The notes under the pieces are model-generated. The model was given only the letters and a program-made list of their open reading frames with translations, ran no database searches and was not told where the DNA came from. A DNA stretch of 64,000 nucleotides from Balneolaceae bacterium (GTDB lineage Bacteria; Bacteroidota; Rhodothermia; Balneolales; Balneolaceae), in NCBI GenBank assembly GCA_006969905.1, contig CP030887.1:2282730-2346729 (forward strand), written 5' to 3'. Shown piece by piece: positions 45,858-54,486 of the stretch. Position 1 is the first letter of the stretch. The number at the start of each line of letters is the position of its first letter. Position numbers and translations under genes: made by a program.

Positions 45858-46313
45858 TTATTCAATTGTGATCAGTTCAAAATGAGGGAGGTCGTCGAAA
45901 GACTGATCCATCAAAATGACTCCGTCTTTATCCCAGTTACCACCCCAGCGGACACTGTGAGATATTTTTTGCTGTTCCACTAACTCTGCTGTACAGCTCA
46001 AAATAACGCCGGCTACATAACACAACGAACCGGGATCGTAGGCCAGCTTTTGACGGGTTCCAGGATCAGGATGATAGATATAGATATCGGTTGCCAGGGA
46101 AGGCTTGAAATTATGCTTTCCCTTTCGGTTGATGCCATCAATCTTTGAGCGCCCCTGATCAAATAGTTCTTTTTGGCGTTCCAGGCTTCGATGCCCTTCA
46201 GAAATTCCGTAATCAATACGCGACCGGGAGATTGCTAATTGATGGATTTGTACTAAGTCGGGATGACAGGTTGATAATTTCCGGTTACTGGTATTTCCGA
46301 ATTTATACGGCAT
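45858..46313 (-). CDS. M15-type peptidoglycan peptidase, phage endolysin-like
   Basis: The 151-residue protein matches L-alanyl-D-glutamate/VanX-like M15 peptidases: YGISEGHRSLERQKELFDQGRSKIDGINRKGKHNFKPSLATDIYIYHP, then WGGNWDKDG and DDLPHFEL with the late His. The usual SxHxxG is HNFKPSLATDIY, which keeps the first His and the Asp. There is no signal peptide, as in phage endolysins. It is divergent from the HU-like gene. Confidence 0.78.
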   Translation of the reverse strand: MPYKFGNTSNRKLSTCHPDLVQIHQLAISRSRIDYGISEGHRSLERQKELFDQGRSKIDGINRKGKHNFKPSLATDIYIYHPDPGTRQKLAYDPGSLCYVAGVILSCTAELVEQQKISHSVRWGGNWDKDGVILMDQSFDDLPHFELITIE

Positions 46314-46460
46314 AGAAGAAATTTCGGTTCAATCTTAATGGGTAAGAGCAGATTAAAAGCAACTCCTTACAAATTAATTTGTAAGGAATAGCCATTACAA
46401 CAGTCTAAACTATATAAGCCATTATTGAATGGCGTTAACCTTTAACCAAAGCAGAGAGTT

Positions 46461-46844
46461 ATGAGCATAAAGTTTAATATTATTGAACGTGGAGAACCGG
46501 GTGTAGCCGGTGGAGGAACCAAAAGGTTTTATGCAAGTGCACAAACCACCGGTAACCTTGGTATAGAAGAGCTTACTGAGCAAATTGAACGCATCAGCAC
46601 GGTAAGCGGGGCCGATATACGCGCAGTACTGTACAGTATAGTGGATGTAGTGCCCCAGTTATTAAGCAACGGCAATATTGTAAGCATTGGAGATTTAGGC
46701 ACCTTCAGGGTCAGCATCTCCAGCGAGCCCAGTGATACCCCCGAAGAAGTAAGTGCGGCTAACATTAAGAAAGCTAAAATTCTTTTCCGCCCCGGGAAGA
46801 AATTCAGCAGTATGTTAAAAACACTGGAATACAAAAAAGCCTGA
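46461..46844 (+). CDS. HU-family DNA-binding protein, HU-HIG type
   Basis: The 127-residue protein has the Bacteroidota HU-HIG architecture: an N-terminal beta segment (KFNIIERGEPGVAGGGTKRFYASA), then the HU dimer helices (GIEELTEQIERISTVSGADIRAVLYSIVDVVPQLLSNGNIVSIGDLGTFRVSI) and the C-terminal AKILFRPGKKFSSML. Such proteins bind DNA non-specifically and are common in accessory regions. It is followed by a strong terminator. Confidence 0.85.
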   Translation: MSIKFNIIERGEPGVAGGGTKRFYASAQTTGNLGIEELTEQIERISTVSGADIRAVLYSIVDVVPQLLSNGNIVSIGDLGTFRVSISSEPSDTPEEVSAANIKKAKILFRPGKKFSSMLKTLEYKKA

Positions 46845-46863
46845 TAACCCAAACCCGAAACGT

Positions 46864-46897
46864 AAGGCATGCTTATATAGATAAGCATGCCTTTTTT
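46864..46897 (+). terminator. Strong terminator after the HU-like gene
   Basis: A 13-base perfect stem (aaggcatgcttat 46864-46876 with ataagcatgcctt 46881-46893) with a four-base loop is followed by T. The stem contains atgctta/taagcat, which recurs in the next 100 bases. Confidence 0.85.
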
Positions 46898-47290
46898 AAT
46901 GGATGCTGATCCCTGCCCAAACCGATGCCTATGTTTTCCTCAACCGGTAAGCATAGACTGCCCAACCGATGCTTATGTTTTTGGTGATTGATCCTATGGA
47001 ATTAGAATCTCTCCTTAGCATGGGGTTGAAAGCCCTTGTCTTGATCCCAATAACCCAATTGAAAGTAAGATGCTTGTCTATCATTCCTTTTCTCATTCAC
47101 TAGCAAATTTACACCTCACATTCACGAGCAAAGCGAAGTGATCTGCCTAAGTGCGCGTTGATATGGAGACTGCTTCGTTCCTCGCAGATAGGGTTGGGAT
47201 TTTGTGATTGATAACTACGAATTTTTGCGTTGTGGTTAAATGCTGTTTTTGTTAGTGTAAGCACAATTAAAAACTATTAGAATAGGATGC
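46898..47290. repeat. Non-coding stretch with direct repeats and a REP-like hairpin sequence
   Basis: No gene is visible. Two near-identical 24-base units with ctgccc..accgatgc.tatgtttt lie at about 46915-46939 and 46959-46982, with a taagcat in opposite sense between them. Around 47128-47195 the sequence has agcaaagcgaagtgatctgc and, further on, gactgcttcgttcctcgcag, which pair partly and resemble extragenic repeats seen across many genomes in this group. The gap marks the left edge of the restriction block. Confidence 0.4.
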
Positions 47291-48214
47291 ATGAAACTCT
47301 ACAATAAAAAAGGGTATACCCTTAGCGGGGTGATGTCGGACCCATTTAAATTAGAGAAAGATATTCAAGTGCTGGTAGAAAGAAATACCAGTGTTTTATT
47401 TGGATTAGAGTTTGTGAAATCAGAAATGAAGATCGATAGTTTCCGCTTAGATACTCTTTGTTTTGATAAGGAAAGTAAAGCCTTTGTGATTATAGAATAC
47501 AAGAAAGGCAGAAATTTTTCGGTGATTGACCAGGGATATACCTACCTGTCCTTATTACTGAACAACAAGGCGGAGTTCATTCTGGAATACAATGAAAATA
47601 TGAACGGAAATTTAAGAAGGGAAGATGTAGATTGGTCACAATCCCGGATAATCTTTGTTTCTCCGCGTTTTACAGATTACCAAAAACATTCTGTGAACTT
47701 TGATAATATTCCGTTCGAGCTTTGGGAAATTACCCGCTTTAAAAATAATACCATCGGCTTTAACAAACTCGAAACAACGTCAGAGGTGGATATAAACAGT
47801 ACCATTACCGACGAAAGCAATGTGGTAAAGAAAGTATCCAAAGAAGTGGTGACTTATAACGAAGCCTACCACCTGGAGAAAAGTGCCCGACGACCCGATT
47901 GGATAAAGGAACTTTATTTTACCCTAAAGGAACGAATACTGGGACTGGGGGATGATGTGGAATGTAAATTTCAGAAGCAGTATATCGCTTTTTATCGAAA
48001 TCGGCCCTTTACGGATCTTATTATCCACAACAAAAGAATCGTGGTGATGATTAACCTCAAAAAAGGACAACTTAGAGACCCTTTAAATAAAACCGAGGAT
48101 GTTAGCGAAAAGGGGCATTGGGGAAATGGAGAATATAGAACAGAAGTATCTAGCTTAGATGATTTAGAATATGTGATGTCACTTGTCAAACAATCATATT
48201 TACACCACGGTTGA
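47291..48214 (+). CDS. PD-(D/E)XK-like nuclease-fold protein with DUF5655
   Basis: The 307-residue protein has an N-terminal nuclease-like core, RLDTLCFDKESKAFVIIEYKKGRNFSVIDQ (about 52-80), giving Asp ... Glu-x-Lys. The C-terminal part, ELYFTLKERILGLGDDVECKFQKQYIAFYRNRPFTDLIIHNKRIVVMINLKKG, is DUF5655-like and ends in HWGNGEYRTEVSSLDDLEYVMSLVKQSY. Such proteins stand alone in many genomes and are thought to be endonuclease-like. It lies 136 bases before the methylase gene, probably as a separate unit. Confidence 0.6.
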   Translation: MKLYNKKGYTLSGVMSDPFKLEKDIQVLVERNTSVLFGLEFVKSEMKIDSFRLDTLCFDKESKAFVIIEYKKGRNFSVIDQGYTYLSLLLNNKAEFILEYNENMNGNLRREDVDWSQSRIIFVSPRFTDYQKHSVNFDNIPFELWEITRFKNNTIGFNKLETTSEVDINSTITDESNVVKKVSKEVVTYNEAYHLEKSARRPDWIKELYFTLKERILGLGDDVECKFQKQYIAFYRNRPFTDLIIHNKRIVVMINLKKGQLRDPLNKTEDVSEKGHWGNGEYRTEVSSLDDLEYVMSLVKQSYLHHG

Positions 48215-48350
48215 TATCTTTAAATATATATACCAGGTAAGATCATAGACGTATATGCTTTATATTAGCTGAAATTAAAAACAACACTTCGATAGTATTT
48301 TTGCGCTGAAAATCGCGATTAGATTATACAATACTTAAACAGATTTACTA

Positions 48351-50624
48351 ATGTCATTAATTGCTAAAGGACTTGAACACGGACACATTAAGTTTGAAGA
48401 AGAACAGAAGTACATCACCTATGTGGCTCCGGGCAAACGGTACAGATATGCTAATCCTGAAGAACAGGTACGAGCAGAATCATTCCTTTCACTTATATTT
48501 GAATACGGCTACAATCCTAAGCGCATTGACTTAGAGGTAATTGTTCCAAGGCGAACTCCAGGCGATTTAGCCGATTTGGTTGTCTTTGAAGATGACGGAA
48601 AAAAGACTCCCTACATAGTTGTGGAATGCAAAAAACCGAAGATTTCTGAAGCAGAGTTTAATCAGGCTATTGAGCAGGGTTTCGGAAATGCAGTTTCCCT
48701 GAGCGCGTCATACATGCAGGTTACGTCAGGCATAAAAACCAATGCTTATGATGTGAAAAACTTCCCTCCGCTCGAAAGGGTAAAAAACCTCATTGCAGAC
48801 ATTCCCCGCTTTGGTCAATCGGGTATTACTAAGGCTAAATTTTATAAAGGCGCTGTAGATGAGGAAGGCAACCCTGCTAAAGACATTAAGGTTGTAGAAC
48901 AGAGTGACCTTACCCGAGTATTTGAACAAGCCCACCAGGCCCTTTGGGCGGGTGGTAAACGGAATCCTTCTGAAGCATTTGACGAGTTAGATAAACTCAT
49001 TTTCTGTAAGATTTGGGATGAAAGGCGAGACAGAAAACCGGGACAGTCTTACGATTTTCAGGAATTTACAGGAGAGCATCCTGCTCAATTGCTAGAAAGG
49101 GTTCAAAAAATTTATAATGAAGGAAAAGAGAAAGACCCTGAAGTATTCAAAGAACCCATTCGCCTTTCGGCTTCTGAGCTAAAGACCATAGTGGGTTATC
49201 TTGCTGAACTCAATCTCCATGATACTGATCTTGACAGTAAAGGCAGGGCATTTGAAACCTTCTTAGGTTCATTCTTCCGTGGTGACTTTGGCCAGTACTT
49301 TACCCCTCGTGAAGTAGTGGATTTCATTGTGAAAGTGTTACCTATCAATAATGAAAGTTTAGTACTCGATACCTCTTGTGGTAGTGGTGGGTTTTTGCTT
49401 TATGCGCTAGATAAGGTAAGAAAAAGAGCTGATGAAATGGCGGAAGAAGGTTATTTCAAAAAAGGCTCCACTAAGCACCGCGACCATTGGCATGACTTCG
49501 CTGAACACAATCTATTCGGTATTGAGATTTCAGAAGGCATCGCCCGTACAGCTAAAATGAATATGATCATTCATGATGATGGTCATACCAATGTAGTTAC
49601 TGTTGATGGATTGAACCCAATTGAAGAAATACCTGAACCTCCCGGAGAGACAGAATCGCAAAAAGAGTATAGGGAGTATCTAAACTCTATTTCTATTCAA
49701 AAGCTTTCTAACAACAAGGGATTTAAGAAAAACAACTTTGATTTCATCATCACTAATCCTCCATTTGGCTCAAGTATTAAGTTAACCGAGCAAGCCTATC
49801 TTAAAAACTATGGCTTGGGTATTAAAGATGTCAATTGGATTGATAAACGCCTCAAAGCAAACTTCAAGCTAGGCACACGAAGCAGCCAAAGCACTGAAGT
49901 ATTGTTCATTGAACAATGCCACCGCTTTTTAAAGCCAGGCGGCATTCTTGCCGTTGTTATTCCTGATGGTATTCTCACCAACTCCAGCTCGCAATACGTG
50001 AGAGATTGGATTGAAGAACACTACCGCATTATCTCGGTAGTGTCACTACCACAAACCGCTTTTGCTGCCAATGGTGCAGGGGTTAAAAGCTCCGTGCTCT
50101 TCCTGATGAAGTTGGATGAAAAGCAAACCAAAAAGATACAGGCAAACAAAGAAAGGATTCAGGATACCCTTTTCTTCCAACCGCAATATGAGCAAGAGAT
50201 AAAAAATATTGATAAAGAGAAGAAGCGCATCATCAAAGAGCATGATGGCTTTGATTACGATACCATCAATTGGGAGCTGGAAGAAAATACACAAGTACTG
50301 GATGGTGCTGCTATACCCGAAACCTGGGATAAGGCTGCTCGCAAGCTCGCTGAAAAAACCGAAGAGTTTAAGGCGTGGAAATCTGACATTACCCAACTTT
50401 ACAATGAGCAGATCAATGAAGTAAAAGAAAACTTACAAGACGAGTACCTCAAGCGCGTTGGCGAAGAACTCATTGACTACCCCATTATGATGGTAATAGC
50501 TGAAAACATTGGCTATGATGCCACAGGCCGTAAATCAGGAGTAAATGAGCTAGAACTCGTTGCTCCCGAAATTGAAAGATTTATTGATGACATAAAAACA
50601 GGGCAAGACCCTTTTTTCGTCTAA
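48351..50624 (+). CDS. N6-adenine DNA methyltransferase fused to an N-terminal HsdR_N-type nuclease domain
   Basis: The 757-residue protein has two parts. Residues about 20-150 form an HsdR_N-like PD-(D/E)XK nuclease: RTPGDLADLVVFEDDGKKTPYIVVECKKPKISE, with the Asp and ExK (EcK). Residues about 300-700 are an HsdM-like methylase: YFTPREVVDFIV, LDTSCGSGGFLLYALD (SAM motif I), and DFIITNPPFGSSIK (the NPPF adenine motif). No SF2 helicase part is present. Nuclease and methylase in one chain followed by a separate specificity gene is the layout of BcgI-like (type IIB/IIG) enzymes, but it could also be a type I M subunit whose R subunit lies elsewhere. Confidence 0.8.
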   Translation: MSLIAKGLEHGHIKFEEEQKYITYVAPGKRYRYANPEEQVRAESFLSLIFEYGYNPKRIDLEVIVPRRTPGDLADLVVFEDDGKKTPYIVVECKKPKISEAEFNQAIEQGFGNAVSLSASYMQVTSGIKTNAYDVKNFPPLERVKNLIADIPRFGQSGITKAKFYKGAVDEEGNPAKDIKVVEQSDLTRVFEQAHQALWAGGKRNPSEAFDELDKLIFCKIWDERRDRKPGQSYDFQEFTGEHPAQLLERVQKIYNEGKEKDPEVFKEPIRLSASELKTIVGYLAELNLHDTDLDSKGRAFETFLGSFFRGDFGQYFTPREVVDFIVKVLPINNESLVLDTSCGSGGFLLYALDKVRKRADEMAEEGYFKKGSTKHRDHWHDFAEHNLFGIEISEGIARTAKMNMIIHDDGHTNVVTVDGLNPIEEIPEPPGETESQKEYREYLNSISIQKLSNNKGFKKNNFDFIITNPPFGSSIKLTEQAYLKNYGLGIKDVNWIDKRLKANFKLGTRSSQSTEVLFIEQCHRFLKPGGILAVVIPDGILTNSSSQYVRDWIEEHYRIISVVSLPQTAFAANGAGVKSSVLFLMKLDEKQTKKIQANKERIQDTLFFQPQYEQEIKNIDKEKKRIIKEHDGFDYDTINWELEENTQVLDGAAIPETWDKAARKLAEKTEEFKAWKSDITQLYNEQINEVKENLQDEYLKRVGEELIDYPIMMVIAENIGYDATGRKSGVNELELVAPEIERFIDDIKTGQDPFFV

Positions 50625-50632
50625 GCCCCGGT

Positions 50633-52051
50633 TTGGATGAAGACAGGTTCTTCATTCTGAATCGGGGCGAAATCACAATTCGATTTGATGCCCAATATTA
50701 CAGTGCAATGGAATCGTTTCCAGGTTTCACAAAACTAAGATCTCAAATCAGAGTACGAGGTGGTAAAAGACTTCCCAAAGGTCACTACTATTCTGAATCG
50801 CCAACAGGTTTTAGATATATCCGCTTGGGCGATATGGATTGGAATGGTAACTTAAACTATTCACAGTTCAAGTATCTTGACGAGAGCACCTACAAAATTT
50901 TGAAGCCCTACGAGATATTTGAGAATGAAATTATGATTGCCATAGTTGGTGCAACAGTTGGTAAAGTAGCACTTCTCGAAAAAGAAAAATATGGGTTAAC
51001 TGAGCCAACAATTCTGACAGAAAATTGTGCTAAGCTCCAGTTAAAAAGCAAGGCAGAGATAACCACTGACTTCCTTTTTATTTTAATGCAAATGGATTTT
51101 TTTCAGCGACAAGTTAAAAGAGAATACATTCAAACTACCCTACCAAAACTTGGACTAGATCGTGTTGGAAGTATCCAAGTTCCGACACACTTCAGTTACG
51201 ATGAACAGAAACATTTCGTAGAAAGGTACTATAATGCTAAAGAAGCACGCAAACAAAAAGAAAACCAAGCCCAAGAGCTGCTCGCTTCCATAGATGATTA
51301 TTTGCTTACCGAATTAGGCATTAATCTGCCACCAGAGCCTGAGAATACCATTGAGAGTAGGAAGTTCAGAACTCCATACACCACGGTTTTCGGTGACAGG
51401 TTAGATCCTTATTACAATCAAGACTATTTCTATCAAATCAAAGAAGCAGTAAAAGAATCAGACTACCCTGCAGTTTTTATAAAAGACACCCTGCAAGGGC
51501 TAATGATTAAGGGTTATCTCCCTAAGCAGGAAGAAAAAGATGGTGACAATAAGGTGGTTCAAATTAATTCAATTAACCGTGACGGAACCATCAATTTAGA
51601 TGACTTGCTGACGGCTAAGGATGTTTTTAGTTTATCTCAAAAATTACATCAAGACGATATTCTTGTAGTAATTACAGGTGCAACTATTGGTAAAATTGGC
51701 TATTGGAGTTATGAAGGGGATTACTATTTAGGCGGTGACATTGTAAAATTTCAAGCCGAACCAAGTAAGTTCGATCCATTCTATGTGTATGCCTATTTAC
51801 GCTCTAAACCTTCTCAGGTAGAAATCAAACGAAATATTACCGGAGCAACCAATGGCCACCTTGCCCCACATGATATTAAGCATATTCTTATTCCTAAGCC
51901 GCCTATTGAAAAACAGCAAGAAATAGCGGAAGTCATTAAAGCAAAAACTCAACAGGCTTATGAACTGCAAAAAAAAGCCTTACTCGATTTCCAGCGAGCG
52001 AAAAAAGAGATTGAGCAATTAATTCTAAATCCAGCAAATAATGCCCATTAG
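50633..52051 (+). CDS. Restriction-modification specificity subunit
   Basis: The 472-residue protein begins at a TTG eight bases after the methylase stop. It holds two target-recognition domains, each with the same pattern: FRYIRLGDMDWNGNLNYSQFKYLD ... IMIAIVGATVGKVALLE in the first, and VVQINSINRDGTINLDDLLTAKD ... ILVVITGATIGKIGYW in the second. Each is followed by a helical spacer (VERYYNAKEARKQKENQAQELL and EVIKAKTQQAYELQKKALLDFQ). It should bind a bipartite target for the neighbouring nuclease-methylase. Confidence 0.88.
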   Translation: MDEDRFFILNRGEITIRFDAQYYSAMESFPGFTKLRSQIRVRGGKRLPKGHYYSESPTGFRYIRLGDMDWNGNLNYSQFKYLDESTYKILKPYEIFENEIMIAIVGATVGKVALLEKEKYGLTEPTILTENCAKLQLKSKAEITTDFLFILMQMDFFQRQVKREYIQTTLPKLGLDRVGSIQVPTHFSYDEQKHFVERYYNAKEARKQKENQAQELLASIDDYLLTELGINLPPEPENTIESRKFRTPYTTVFGDRLDPYYNQDYFYQIKEAVKESDYPAVFIKDTLQGLMIKGYLPKQEEKDGDNKVVQINSINRDGTINLDDLLTAKDVFSLSQKLHQDDILVVITGATIGKIGYWSYEGDYYLGGDIVKFQAEPSKFDPFYVYAYLRSKPSQVEIKRNITGATNGHLAPHDIKHILIPKPPIEKQQEIAEVIKAKTQQAYELQKKALLDFQRAKKEIEQLILNPANNAH

Positions 52052-52098
52052 AATAAAATTTAAAGCCATGAACAAAATGATCAAATAATGCCAAGCCT

Positions 52099-53643
52099 AT
52101 GGAACTGAAAGGAGTACTAGACACATCATTAGGTAATTTTTTATGCATCAGGGGCTACGCGCATCTTGGTGAGCTTAATGAAGTGTCTGATTATGATGAG
52201 AGTTTTCAGAGAAACCTAATTGATACACATAAAAAAGAAGTAATTGACTTTCTTTCAGATAGCCAGTTTCTGTTCTTTCCAGAAGTGATATTAGGAATAG
52301 AATTGGCCAAAGGGATTGAACTAAACGAAGATGTAAACCAGCTCTACTTAGATTTCAGTCAAGGAAACAACATCAATTATAAAGCTGAGACTTTTTCATT
52401 ACGCTGTGCGGTAAATAAAACCAAAGGAGCAACTGAAGCAAGGAGCTTCTCTTATTTCAGAAGAGCAACAATTACCATCCCTGACAAGGTGCTTAAAGGC
52501 GAAAACCCTCGGATATTTTCACGTATCGATGGTAATCACAGGATAAGTGCAGCAAATGAAAAACCTGACTTTGCAGATATTAATACACCTTTCTGTCTAA
52601 TACTCTTTAGAAATGACAAAGAAAAAGACCAGTTCAGCAGGGTGTTATTCCACAACATCAATGCAAAATCCATCCCGGTAAGACTAGATCATAGCACTAG
52701 GCTCATTCTAGAAGACTCGGATTCATACCCCGATAATCGACTTATAGAAAGTCCTTCTTTCGGTCATGAGTACTATTTTGCCCGTAAAATCTACAATCAA
52801 CTAGACTTTGATTTGCTTCCACATATCCACCAATCTTTTTGGTCTGACCAATCAGAATCTTTTGAGTATGCAAGCACTTTCCTTACTCTCTTTAAGTTCT
52901 TGTTAAAAAAGAAGGTTATCAGTGATTCTGAGAATACCATCAAGAGATTTAAGAACGCCCTATCTGAAATTAACCAGATCTACGGCAAAGACAGCTCTTT
53001 GAAGGAATGCAAAAATCACGGTTTACTTGGATCTTTTCTTTATTTCCAGCTCAAGCCTGAACACACCGCAATTGTTCCTTCATTCTTCAATTGGGTCACA
53101 GCGAACCATATCTCGGAGATTGAAGAAATGGAGCCTCAAGGCATTGTAAAGGTCTATGAAAAGATTCTAGGCTCTAAAAGCCGAAAAATCTTTGTCTCAA
53201 TGCCCTTTGGAAAAGAAATCACTGACAATCATTTCGACATAATCAATCGCGTCTGCAATGAACTAAATCAAGAGAAGAACTTGAAAATTAAACTCAAAGC
53301 TGAACGAGTAGATTGGTTTGAAGATGGCACATCTTATGACATAAACGATAAGATTTTATCTATGATTTCCAATTGCGGAATGCTCATTGGAAACCTCACC
53401 TATGCAAGACCTAACGTATACCATGAGATTGGTTTTATTATGGGTAGAGACAAAGCAATGGGGCAAATCAACAACAACTTCATCTTGATTCTTGATGAAA
53501 CTGTACCGGATGAAAAAGACAAACTAGTCGGATTCAATCTCAAAAGTATAAAGCAAATCCGCTTTACTCAAACTGAACAGCTTGCTTCTAAACTCAAAGA
53601 AAATATTATGAAATTCTATGGATTCAAGTCAAATTCCGAATAA
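52099..53643 (+). CDS. ParB/DGQHR-like domain fused to a TIR/deoxyribosyltransferase-like domain
   Basis: The 514-residue protein joins two parts. The N-terminal region has FSRIDGNHRISAANEK (about 137-152), the GxHR motif of ParB/DGQHR-type proteins. The C-terminal 165 residues begin RKIFVSMPFGKEITDNHFDIINRVCNEL and go on to ILSMISNCGMLIGNLTYARPNVYHEIGFIMGRDKAMG, the NVYxExG pattern of TIR-like and nucleoside-deoxyribosyltransferase-like folds, where the Glu is catalytic in NAD-hydrolysing members. It follows the specificity gene by 47 bases on the same strand, so it may be part of the RM system as an effector or guard. Confidence 0.65.
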   Translation: MELKGVLDTSLGNFLCIRGYAHLGELNEVSDYDESFQRNLIDTHKKEVIDFLSDSQFLFFPEVILGIELAKGIELNEDVNQLYLDFSQGNNINYKAETFSLRCAVNKTKGATEARSFSYFRRATITIPDKVLKGENPRIFSRIDGNHRISAANEKPDFADINTPFCLILFRNDKEKDQFSRVLFHNINAKSIPVRLDHSTRLILEDSDSYPDNRLIESPSFGHEYYFARKIYNQLDFDLLPHIHQSFWSDQSESFEYASTFLTLFKFLLKKKVISDSENTIKRFKNALSEINQIYGKDSSLKECKNHGLLGSFLYFQLKPEHTAIVPSFFNWVTANHISEIEEMEPQGIVKVYEKILGSKSRKIFVSMPFGKEITDNHFDIINRVCNELNQEKNLKIKLKAERVDWFEDGTSYDINDKILSMISNCGMLIGNLTYARPNVYHEIGFIMGRDKAMGQINNNFILILDETVPDEKDKLVGFNLKSIKQIRFTQTEQLASKLKENIMKFYGFKSNSE

Positions 53644-54066
53644 AAAACAGATATTCATTTGAGTTTTAACATCAGGGACTTTGAGCAAACACGATTCAAG
53701 GATGCGATAGAAATAAAAGACAGGTTGGTAGACTCCTTAGATGTGTATTATAAATTGAAACCCGCTACTAACGAAGAAGGAGATTGAGATACTTAGAATT
53801 GATAAGGATTAAATTCCACCCATTCTCATCATCATTCCTTTTCGTATTGAACCTATTCTTGTTTCGGCTCTACTTGTCTCCCAAACCAAGCTTCCACGCT
53901 GCCACCATAAATCTGCCCCGTTACCGGTAAAACAAAAAACTTTGTAAGGAATCATTCATTCCGGTATCTAACTAACAAATACATACTTGTTGCAGGGGTT
54001 TTGGCTGTAACAAGGCCATGGTTTTTATAATCTGTGGGTTAATTATACATCTTAATTTGCGAGGGT
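53644..54066. other. Non-coding gap with a possible gene remnant
   Basis: A 42-codon open stretch starting with TTG at 53659 and ending at 53787 reads LSFNIRDFEQTRFKDAIEI and then KDRLVDSLDVYYKLKP, which looks like protein but lacks an ATG and a recognisable family. It may be the tail of a decayed gene at the right edge of the restriction block. I see no RNA gene or repeat in the rest. Confidence 0.3.
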
Positions 54067-54486
54067 ATGATGAATGACTTTATCATGGAGTTTGCTATCC
54101 CGTATAGCTTACTGCTAGAAGTATTAATAGTTATCGTCTTTTTGTCTTTCTTTATTGAAAGGGCGTTATCGGTTATTTTTGAATGGGCAATATTTATTGC
54201 CTGGTATGATCCCGAGGACAAGGAAAAAACAAAAAAGAAGGGGATCAAAGAGTTTATTTCTATCGCTGTATCAATAGGTGTTGTTTGGTTCTGGAAGTTT
54301 GATGCCATAACGATTTTGTTTAAAAGCCATACCGAACCGCAGGTTTACGGGTATGTGATAACGGGCCTTATTATAGCAGGAGGGAGCAAGGCGTCTATCA
54401 AGTTTTTTAAAGAAACCATGGGTTTTATGAGCACAGCCGAGAAGCTGCGTAAGCAACGTGCCCAAACCGGCCAGCCCGATGCTTAA
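54067..54486 (+). CDS. Small membrane protein of unknown function, holin-like topology
   Basis: The 139-residue protein has three hydrophobic stretches: IPYSLLLEVLIVIVFLSFFIERALSVIFEWAIFIAW (about 10-45), FISIAVSIGVVWFWKF (about 65-80) and VYGYVITGLIIAGGSKASIKFF (about 97-118), with a charged loop KEKTKKKG between. The plan is holin-like but no family is clear. Its last bases overlap the start of the next gene. Confidence 0.5.
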   Translation: MMNDFIMEFAIPYSLLLEVLIVIVFLSFFIERALSVIFEWAIFIAWYDPEDKEKTKKKGIKEFISIAVSIGVVWFWKFDAITILFKSHTEPQVYGYVITGLIIAGGSKASIKFFKETMGFMSTAEKLRKQRAQTGQPDA

